The position numbers and the translations under genes were made by a program. DNA of 20,230 nucleotides from Chara braunii (taxonomy: Eukaryota > Streptophyta > Charophyceae > Charales > Characeae): positions 3,846,062 through 3,866,291 of the forward strand of contig BFEA01000002.1 of the NCBI GenBank assembly GCA_003427395.1. Direction: 5' to 3'. How positions within the stretch are numbered: position 1 is the first letter of the stretch; each line of letters starts with the position of its first letter. Below, piece by piece: positions 9,060 to 19,100 of the stretch. The notes under the pieces were generated by a model that was not told where the DNA came from, made no database searches, and worked only from the letters and a program-made list of their open reading frames with translations.

Positions 9060-9154
9060 AAAAAACATAGGAGACCCACACAAGTTTATCGTCCCAGGCA
9101 GCAAAAGTGGGACTTGAACCTGCGACTTCTAAACAGGGGATCCTCACATGGCCA
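9060..9154 (-). mobile_element. Possible tRNA-derived SINE remnant
   Basis: On the minus strand, GGTTCAAGTCC at 9110-9120 matches the tRNA T-arm / Pol III box B and sits in a T-stem-like context (GCAGGTTCAAGTCCCAC). TGGCCATGTGAG at 9143-9154 is a weaker box A match about 34 nt upstream, closer than the roughly 44 nt of a tRNA. The sequence then runs to a T8 tract near 9060. No full cloverleaf can be drawn, so it is not a functional tRNA. A chance box B in unique DNA remains possible. Confidence 0.35.
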
Positions 9155-9888
9155 ACAAGAACCTGACACACGCTTGCTTTCATCCTCCTAAAAACCACCT
9201 AGAAATCTTAAAGACGAGGGAAGGAGGAAATCAGCAGCTGAAGGAGAGACATCAACAGTGCATACACTCATGCTCCATTAAAGTCCCAACGAAAACCCCA
9301 CCCAAACTGCAGCCAGAGCCAAATACCCACGACGATCATGAAAAAGGCTGACATTGAAAAAAAAATACAAAACAAAAAAAAAGAGGCCGACAATATCAAT
9401 CATGGTTTCATCAAATGACAATTTCGGTTCAATCAAATTGAATGAAATGAAACTTGAAAAAGAAAAAAAGACTGGCACGACCAGCTAAAGAACCCCAAAT
9501 TAGTGATGAAATGGAACCTTCCTGTTCGGCACAGCCACCATCGCCATCAGGAAAACCCAACATGTCTCTCAGAGATTAAGAGAAAAAAAAGTTACTGTTT
9601 CCCAGTCTCAGGTACAAGGAAATCAATCACCGATTCAAAAGAGGTACGAACAACAAAGAATGCCCAACAGACCACCAAAAGAACTGCACTGTCGACTCCA
9701 ATCCTGCCCACTGTTCTCCATTCATCCTGAAGACCGCAGCAGCGCCGCATATGCAGCAACCACAAATCCACAGGCAAATATCTTCAATCTATTAACTCGG
9801 GCTAACTTATCCCCCGCAGGCCTTCAAGCCGCCGATCCACCTCCCGCTTCCAACTGGCTAAGCCAGCCCATTTATGCCAACGTCATTT
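9155..9888. other. Gene-free intergenic stretch
   Basis: Frames on both strands are short and unlike known families. There are A-rich runs at 9355-9385 and 9456-9470. I see no RNA gene or repeat family here. Confidence 0.55.
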
Positions 9889-9987
9889 CTTGTCATAATT
9901 CGTCCGGAACAACGATGTCTTTCTTGTCATAATCTTGTCATAATTCGTCCGGAACAACGATGTCTTTCTTGTCATAATCCGTCCGGT
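9889..9987. repeat. 45-bp-period tandem duplication, two full copies and a partial third
   Basis: cttgtcataat occurs at 9889, 9923, 9934 and 9968 (spacings 34, 11, 34). The larger unit is cttgtcataattcgtccgga followed by acaacgatgtcttt. The pattern fits one duplication between the short cttgtcataat repeats. Confidence 0.9.
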
Positions 9988-12295
9988 CGCACACACTTGA
10001 GGCCTGCTGGCATGTCGCGTTCCACACTCGACACGCTTTCGAAGAAACTCATGTCCATGGTGTTGAAGTTTCAAACAACCAGTAATGCACACCATAACAA
10101 TCTGGCAATTCACATCCATTAACCGAGTCCCCCCACCAATCCTGACCAAGGTGGGGAATGTGTCAGCTTCACGATTAAGCTATCATCACTGCGGGATTCC
10201 AAACCTCCGCCACACAGGTCCCGTCCGCTCATCTTCTTGCCAATGATCTATTGTTCCTCCAACCTACCTCCAGCTATTATCAGGGCATTCACGGACTGTA
10301 GGAATTGCGCCTTCACCATACACCAGCACATCAATCCGTGCAAAAAGGCAATTCCCAGCACTTGCACACTTCCAGGTTCAAGCCCTTTACCTGCTTCCAC
10401 ATGTCACACAGCCACACCCCCCGTTGCTCGTGTGTAATTATCTACTAAACTTTCCCAAACCACCTGCGACAGTCAGCAGAGATACTCAGTGAGGACACAG
10501 GAGGAGGGGCAACAGACCTACGGACAAATCCCTCAGCGCTGCATAATCAGCCAGCGAGGGGCAACAGACCCTTCCACCAGAGGCCGCCGGGCCAACCCCC
10601 GACCCGGACAATTGTCCTTCATAATGCCCACCTAGCTCCGGCATGTGCATATTGCCCTTTCCTCTTGAGGTCACAACTGCATCCAAAAACGATGTTCTTG
10701 AGATATTTCCAAGCCAATGCCTGGCGTCCTCCAGGACGAGATGACATTGAAGTACAAGCGCCAGAATCGTGTTCATTCTCCAAGCATCCACACACAGCCT
10801 TCACTCTTGCCTCTACTTCTCCGACGAACGAGGACAATTTCCAGACTACATTCCACATTTCAAAACCCTCGCACAGCCTCCCGACAAAAGTGTGCGGCCA
10901 GGAATGGGCCTAGTCCCCTCTTCACGCTGTAAATGCCACATGCATCCCCTCACACAAACCCCTCCGTTCTATGAACAACCCTTGGCATCTCACCGTTGGC
11001 AAGAGCATACGCCGTGCAAGATCTCCATAACGATTCTCCACCAAATATCCAGAAGGTCTTTAAAAAATGTTTCGATTGCATAATGCATGTTAAAAGAAAC
11101 AAAATGAACGCTCTAGTACACCCCACGTTTACGTTCCCTTCCTCCAAGACGAGCTCCAAGTGTCAAAAGGGACATCCCCTTCATCCTCCCCACCGTGCAG
11201 CTCAGACTCCCTCTTTCACCACCCTTCATTCACCGCCCAGGCCGCTGAAGGAGAGCGACTAACCCTTCACTGTACTCGAAGACTGTTGATGATCCGCGGT
11301 CGACATCCGTAGACACCACCAGCGTAATCGCCGTGAAAACGTACAAGGAGTGCAAACCGGATGGACTAAGGTTAGGATGAGACACTCGCTTTCATCTCCC
11401 TTTCATCCGCCCCCATGGAGGAGTGGGGGGGCTGCTTCCTGCCACTTCACAGATCCACATGCACGCCACGTTCGTTCCACGCCTCTCCCATAAAGAATAA
11501 CATTTCCTGGAAGCTTATCCCATTTCGCTGGTAGAAACACTTCGCCTCCCAATCGAGGAGGCAACTGCATCCGAACACTCTGCCTGCAGATGAAATGGAC
11601 TGCTGCTTAGCAGGCCAAGTAAAGGAGTTCCGCCCACGTTGGTCGGGACAGGAATTAACCCACAGTGGGAGAAGTACCTGTGTGTCACTCATTGCTAGGC
11701 AGTCCGTAAAATCCAGAAAGCAGAACAAATGACGCGGCCATAGCAAGGGTGCGGGCCCCCACAATTTCTTACGCATCATCATGGGTGGTAGTTTTAGGAA
11801 GAAGAAAAAGAAAAAGTTTTAAGGAAAAAGAAATGAGAAAAAAACAGACCATATCAGAATTCTCAACAGAGGCAAGCGTCCGTGCAGTTCATCCGGTTGA
11901 ACAAGAAATATTTCCACTTGCAAATTCTGGATACCAAACCCACTTCGGAAACACACCGCAAACACACAAGAGTATCTTTTCAGAACAGGAGGCTGTACGA
12001 AACAATACTTCTCAGATTTTAGAATCGAGATTTGCACATTGCAACACCCTCTTCTCCCCCCCCTCCCCCCACCCCAACCCAACCCAACCCCCCACACATC
12101 ACAGGCCCGCCAACCAAAAATCTCACGAGTCTAGACACCATCTAAAGCATTGTCATTGCAAAATCAGAGCTCAGTTGACGATGGCTGTCTACCGTTCCCA
12201 AACTATTCACAAGCACTTGGTCACTTCACCATGTGCCACTTCGTCACGCACAGTCTACTACCCTGCACGAAGTAAAGAATTGCAATCGGAGAAAT
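9988..12295. other. Gene-free intergenic stretch, may include NFXL1 3' sequence
   Basis: No coding region can be supported on either strand; the longest frames have no recognisable motif. Minor features are a gaggggcaacagacc word repeated near 10504 and 10555 and a C-rich run at 12055-12095. The part nearest 12434 is probably the 3' UTR of the downstream-reading minus-strand gene, but I see no clear polyadenylation signal. Confidence 0.5.
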
Positions 12296-12386
12296 CACAG
12301 GGTCGGAGATAACTTACCTCCTCAATTCATTGGCTCTCAGCTTTCGAATTGCAGGATCCACAGGGTCGGAGATAGCTCACCTCCTC
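12296..12386 (-). repeat. 63-bp-period duplication with splice-donor-like motifs past the NFXL1 stop
   Basis: cacagggtcggagataacttacctcctc at 12296-12323 recurs at 12359-12386 with two substitutions (28 bp, 26 matching). On the minus strand (the sense of NFXL1) the copies read GAGGAG|GTGAGC (12375-12380) and GAGGAG|GTAAGT (12312-12317), both good matches to the U1 5' splice-site consensus. They lie 54 and 117 nt beyond the stop codon. Confidence 0.8.
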
Positions 12387-12433
12387 GCCGCATGGTCGCG
12401 GCAGGTAGGGTGATCGATTGTTTAAGGAATTGC

Positions 12434-14587
12434 CTAGTGATCATCGAGCACACTCTCCCAATCTTCTTCATCGTCCCCTTTTCCACAACCATCACCGAGA
12501 CCTGCAAGCGCTAGGCCCCCTGCTCCCCATTTATTGTCATCACCGACATTGCGAATAATCACACTGGATGTGCTCAGTGGCGAACCCCCTCCGCTGGGAC
12601 TACTCGGTACCGTGCCAGCTGCATTCAAACCCGATGCTCCTTTCTTCGAGCTCTCCCCACTATCACTGCGGCTATGAGAGCCTCTCTGGCCATCCCCCCC
12701 TTCTGTTCTTGGGGTTGCCGCCGTGCTACCTTCCCCGTTCTCTTCAGTTGCGTCTCCATCACCCTCCTCCGCTAGGGCACTCCAGAAGTTAGACTGTGCG
12801 AGACCAGACTGCTCCTGCTTCCAGACTTGAGTCAATGGATCGGCTCTGCTGCCACCTGAGATTCCTTCAAGATCTGCCTGCGTTTCATTCTCAGACCACG
12901 CATCAGCGTGCCAAGCAGCAGAGGCACCTGATCCCGACCTATTGCGTCTCATGGCCAAGCTTCCATGGGCAGGCTGTCCACTCGAAGAACTGCTGCTGGC
13001 CTGGACTGAAGGACCCTTTCCCCAAACACGCATGCCAGTGGAAGCACCCGCTGAAGAAGACTGTGAAGGCTGCGACTGCTGCGCTATCGCACCCCAATAG
13101 GCCGACGCATGGTCCAGGTACCTTAGTGCTGTGGTGGCACGGATAGGGTTGCTGAAAACCGATAGCGCATTTCTATCATTGAGCCACACCAGTTCACAAT
13201 CGCCTGCAAAGCGTAGAATGCCTGCAGAGATATCTGCATCCCTTGGCAAGTCAAAGAACGATATCACACACCTCGGGTCCATATCCACCTCCCCGTTTGG
13301 CAATGGGGCGACCGCATGGCCCACGGCCGGAACCGAGCTCCCTGGCTTGGAAATAAGTCCCCGCAACGGAGCACGGGACTTGGCAGTCGTGTAAACAACA
13401 ATAAACCTCTTGGGCTCCCACCCAACAGATATGGATTCCATTAACCACCGCGCCGCCAGCTCATGAATGGCTGCCCTACGCTCCTTTGGCAGATACCGAA
13501 AGACGTGCACTCTCATGCCGCTCGTTGCAGATGCAGTGCTCATCTTCAAAGCATTCCGAGAGCCCAGCAGCAAGAACTGAAGCCGCAACTCAACAGCACT
13601 GACCCATATTGGATCTCTACGAATCATTTCCATCAGCATTGCACCGGACTCCGTACCTCCCGCTGTCCCCTCCTCTCCTTCCAAACCAGGTGCCATAGAA
13701 ACACCAAATGCGTTCGCTAGAATCCTCTTTTTCTCACATTTCGCACATTCATCATCACAAGCGATCTTCCTCCTGCCGAGAGGAACGTATCCCGGAGATG
13801 CGCCGTCGGCACTTTGTTGCACAGGCTGGAGTTTCAAACCAAGCTGGGAGACGAATGCAGCTTCATCAAAACCATCATCATCATCTCCCCCCCCAGCGCA
13901 ACACTGCACCTGCGCCTTCAGTCTACCGCACAAGCAAACGATTGCAACAACAGCTGTGCACCTCGAGTTTGGACACGCTTCACCAGGGTGGCAAACAGCT
14001 TTACAGAAATGCTCACAATCACGTCTGGGCTGCCCACACGTCTGCCCGCAAGGCAGACGCCTGCTGCTTCGCGATATTGAGAATCCATCCCTACTCCCTG
14101 GCGATGTGTGGTCCCCTTCACCCTCAATCTCAACTGCATCGCAAGGAGGTCTATGACAAGTGCGGGTGCAAGTATGAATGCCACATCGACGCAGTTTACC
14201 GCACACAGCATTGCAGCGAATGTCCTTGGACCCACAGGGAACCCCGCGCAGCACGACATGTCCACCTACACACTCCTTTGCTACTGCCACAGTGCAAGGT
14301 GGGCAGTCTCCAAAGTGGCAGAGATGCGTTGACGGGTGCCCACACGGCTGTGGCACAGAGCATGGAAACGGGCATGCTGGCAATGGCGTGCCACAGGGTA
14401 CCGGAGGAGGAATTGACGTTCGCCCGCATGCACACTGGACAAACAACAGCAAAACAGTCACACATAACAGCAACAAGAGCGCTCTGTTATTTTCTAAGCA
14501 TGCAGACGACTAACACAAATGACTGGACAAAAATCAAAAGTCAGCCAGAATACAAATCTCCACACAGGAGTCCTTCGGGACATCCAT

Positions 14588-14619
<32 letters not shown>

Positions 14620-16015
14620 GGCCCCTGCACAAATATGACACGCATAAATCGAGAAATGATCCCAAAAAAAAAAAAAAAACTCCACACATGATGACACACA
14701 ACACTGCACAATAACGAAATGCTGAGACAACAGTACACGGCCCCACCCTTGCAGAAAATGTTTCGCCGCCTACTCTAAAATCTCGCACCTTACACCTACT
14801 GGACCACAATGGCTGGCGGCGCCAGCCAAAAAAAGAAAAAAAATGCACCACTGACGATGGTTCGGAAAAGCTTGGCGCGCAGTCGCAGGCCGCCAGAACC
14901 AAATGAGTAGTGGTCTAGACCAGAATGCTAATCTCCACACAGGTTCACGTAGAGCAACATCCAAATCCCCCCCTTTCTCTCTTTTTGCCTCCTTGCTACG
15001 TTAAAGCAGAATAGTCACAAGCAAGAGGAAAGCAATGGTCAATCGATCCCTGACTGTATCACTCAAGGAGCAAAGAAGAGCCTACAGCCGATTGGTGCAC
15101 ACACATTTAAAAACAATCAGTTAATCCTACACTAAAATTTAGTAAAAAAATAGTAAAAAACTACAATTCCAAGGCGAATATGTTTTACGAAACTAACGCC
15201 ATCCATTTCAAAAATAATTCGTCCTTGGGAAACACGAGCAATCCAACCTGTAGGGTTTCCTTTTCCTTTTCCCATCCTTACTTCCGTAGATTCATAATAG
15301 GAATATCTGAAAAACTCTCACCCATATTTTTATTATTTTACCATTTCTCCAAAAATTCCTGGTGACCGCACGACACTCCGCTTCAATTCCTTGATATGAT
15401 ATGCGACCTGCTTCACAACTTTTAAGACCATATTTGCCAAAACAAAGTTGTGTGGCATGGGAGCCTTTGCTTCTTCCTTTCTAATATTTACAAAATTTTG
15501 TGCGTTTTGGATATGGCATGTGTTTTGATGCACAAAACAAAATGCCATCATCCTCAGGGGAAAGGGGATGGCGCAAAAACGTTTTACGAAATGCACGAAT
15601 CAAAATCGCATGATCCGCAGGGGAAAGGGGAAGGAGGCACAATTTGGAGGGGCCTTTAGCGCGAATTGCAAATTAACATTTGTAAACACTAACCACCTCA
15701 TTATCTTCATTCCTTCGACTGGGCCCAGATAACCCAACTCATTCCCCTGTGAACAACTGCACTCAATCGAAAATGTTTTATGAAATGCACAAATCAAATC
15801 ACGTCATCCGCAGGGGAAAGAGGAAGGGGCCACAATTTGGAGATGTCTATTGCAAGAATGACAAATTTTAACATGTGTAATCACAAACCACCTCATTATC
15901 TTCATTCGACCGGCCCTGTATACCCCAACTCATTCCCCTGTGAACAACTGCACTCAATATCCTGCGTCATCTTAAATTCCATTTCAACCAAACCTCAACC
16001 AAACCTCAAACAACA

Positions 16016-16054
<39 letters not shown>

Positions 16055-16064
16055 AAAAAAAAAA

Positions 16065-16105
<41 letters not shown>

Positions 16106-19100
16106 CACACAAACACACACGCCTACCAACACTCATGCACGTAACACACTCGCACGCCTTGGGGTCATCATCATCATCAGTGGCATAATAAACAGCCCCC
16201 TGATTGATTCTACGGTCGAACCTGGAACAACAGGCCAGAGCCTCACAGGACATTGTCTCCCAGAAGGATGTTGCCTGGCATGCTTTGCAACATGGACCTG
16301 TCGATCCATGATTAGACTGCTACCTGCTCTGTAATCATCAGCTGCAAGACATGCAGGCATACGCATCCTCCTGAACTCCCAACAATATGCACACAGGTGA
16401 ATGCATGACCAAATGAGCGTATGAGTAAAGAAACAGAAAGCCCTTAGAGGAGTTCTGCCTTGCCTGTGTGGAAGGAGCGAAAGAGACCCTGAGCCATTGT
16501 TTGCACGATTGCCCAAATGACAAGAAGGGGGATCAGATAGCCAAGGAATTGTGGAGCAGAGATTTCCGTTGCCATCGTCGGAAGATTTGATATAATAAAA
16601 AAGTTACCTCAAAAAAAAAGAAAAAGCACTAAAGCCACTGAGATTGAAACCAAGCATCGTCAGCAGAAATCCAACCACTCTTTGTTCTCAATTTCATTTG
16701 GCAGCCTGCACTCCTGCTCAGCAAAAATGAGGCAGGAGAGGACGGGGTACGGCAAAGATTTCCAACATGGGCAACAAAAAAATCGACACTAAGTTCACAA
16801 ACAGCATTTTCCATGAGGAAAAACACACATTGATGTAAACAGGTTACCAGGATTTGCCGCCTGGGACATTGGGAAGTAAAGAAAAGAGGGAAGAGGCCGA
16901 AGCATTCAGTTTCCAGCACGTGACAATAACACAGAGGAACAGCAGACATACCTCGAGCTCTGTCATAACAGAGTCCATGCATGGCGGACAATGTCCGGGA
17001 TGGCAGAGCTCCTGGCAAGTGTGCCGGCCACAGCGAAGCTTCTTGCCACATACTATCATGCAGAAATGACTATCTCCAGGCACTGGTGCAGTAGGCCCAG
17101 GAGAATCCACGGGCGGGGCTGCACAACAGACAGCAGAACAACGATGCCTCCTGCAGTTCTTCAGCTTACCACACTTCCGATCACACGTGAAGACAGTACC
17201 TACGTCCAACTGGAAGCACGGAACAATGCGGACAGCCAAGACGCAGCGGCACTTCTGTTCCATTGGAACCTCACAGGGTGGGCATGCACCATTATGACAG
17301 GTCTGTTCGCAACGATGCTTGCCACAAGCAAGCAGTTTCTCACAGACTCCCTCGCATGTAGGAACGGGATCAAGGCAGCCTTTTCTGTCCATACCACCAA
17401 GCAGATTTTTTATTTCCTCTTTACCGCAGGGGCAGCGAAGAAGAAGAGAAGGTAGGAGTCTGCAGTCGCCACAAGGACCAGGATGGCAGAACCTCTCACA
17501 CCTGTGGTTTCCGCAGCCAAGTATTTTGGAGCAGCGCTCCATGCAGGAGAAGACCCCACCGGATGTTGGGAATTCCCCCTTGAACTCTATGCGCCCGCAC
17601 GACTGCAGCTCTTCCTTTTTGCCACAGAAACACCTGGTCTTGACGGTCACTTCACAGACACCACAAGCGCCTTCATGACACACCCTCGGACAGGTATGAC
17701 GCCCGCAGGCCAGTGACCGCATGCACGTGGACCCACAGCTTCGCCCATGTTTCTCATAATCCGCACACTTGCGCGTGATTTCACTCTTGCGGCAGTAGCA
17801 GAAGACAGTGGGCGCCATGGCTGCACAAGGTGCATGAGGGCCAGGATGGCATCGCATGGTGCACACGTGAGGACATCGATAACCCCCATCAGAGGTTGGG
17901 CGAGCCAAGGGCTTCCTGCAAGCGTCTCCACAGGAATGCGGAGTGAGATAGGGGTCATTGGGAGGGTCCTCCCGTTGGCCACAGAAACAACGGTACCTAA
18001 GCTCACTAGCTCTGATAGACTGTGGCGTTTGACAGCCAGGACAACGCCAGGTACCCTCCCCTGAGCCACCCGGCTGCTGCTGTCCACCTGCCGCCGACAA
18101 ATCGCTCGCTGTCGCAACGGGGACTCGAGCCCATTTCCTCGTGCAGGAGAGATGGAAGATGGCATAACAACTGCTGCAGGACCACACGGAACTGCTCCTC
18201 CCAACAATCTCGCAGCATATCATACACTCCACTTGTCCTTTCATCAGCTTTTCCTCCAGCTCCTGCACCAGTTGAGGGACCGCCCTTCCAAACATTAATC
18301 GAGAGGGTCGCGGGCTGGCTCCCACTGGCCCACCAACCACAGGACTCACCGGTGGGATGGCAGACAAGGAAGATGGCTCCTTCCTACGGATACTTCCACC
18401 ACCGCTGCGCCGTTCTGGGGGTGGAGGAGGAGGGTCCCTCTCCCGATCGCTATTCTCACCCATGCCCACCCATCGTTGCTGCTTGTCCTCTCTCTCAACT
18501 CGGCGTGGAATCTGAGGATCTTCACGCTCCCTCCTCTCCACCCTCTCCATCGCCAGCCATTCATCCCTGTCCAGCCGCTCCTCCCCACGGTCTCTTACCC
18601 TCTCTCTCTCGCTGCTCCAATCTTTCTCATCGCCGTGGAAAAACTGATGATGTCCTGCACTCTCTTCTCCATCCCTCGGCCCCCCCGACCGCCAGTTGCT
18701 GCTCATATCACTTCTGTGCCGCGCCCCGCCCCAATCAAAAGAGTCACTCCTTGCTCGGCCTCTCCTTGTTTGCACGGTACTGTTTCCTCTCCCCGCCCCC
18801 GCACTCGCTGCTGCCACAGACGGCGCCCCCCCTCTTGTTACCCAAGGTGGGACCTGCTGCAGTTGCTGCTGATACCTCTCAACTTCAGCCTCCCCCTCCT
18901 TCACCTTCTCTTTGTTGCGCCCGTTGATCCTGTCGCCACTTCCCTTCTCGTCTTCATCCTGCGGTCCGTCATACCCACTACCATCACGGCTTCGATCTCC
19001 GGTTTCCCTCTTCATCCTCTCGTACTCGGACCGACTCTTGCTCGATGGTGTTCCTGCTTCCCCTGTCTCAACCCCCATCTGCTGCTCCTCCACCGCAAAT

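Larger units (their letters stand above)
14435..16951 (-). other. NFXL1 intron (2517 bp) carrying several insertions
   Basis: The donor GTATGT (16946-16951) and the acceptor TTGTCCAG (ending at 14435), preceded by a T-rich tract, are visible on the minus strand. The intron separates zinc fingers 6 and 7 without splitting either. Contents from left: U6 retropseudogene (14558-14691), a 24-bp near-copy of the sequence just before U6 at 14920-14943, nothing recognised at about 14950-15516, a degenerate tandem repeat (15517-15960), a CT/CA microsatellite (16017-16120), and a LINE 3' remnant (16441-16626). The remaining 16627-16945 shows nothing I recognise. Confidence 0.85.

Noticed and set aside
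14570-14663. Functional U6 snRNA gene
   Set aside because: It is followed by poly(A) instead of a T terminator, flanked by target-site duplications, mutated in the internal stem-loop and without a visible upstream Pol III promoter.
18022-18927. Plus-strand open frame of 301 codons (and a similar one at 13708-14616)
   Set aside because: Both are antisense shadows of the GC-biased NFXL1 exons, Ser/Pro/Cys-rich with no motif.
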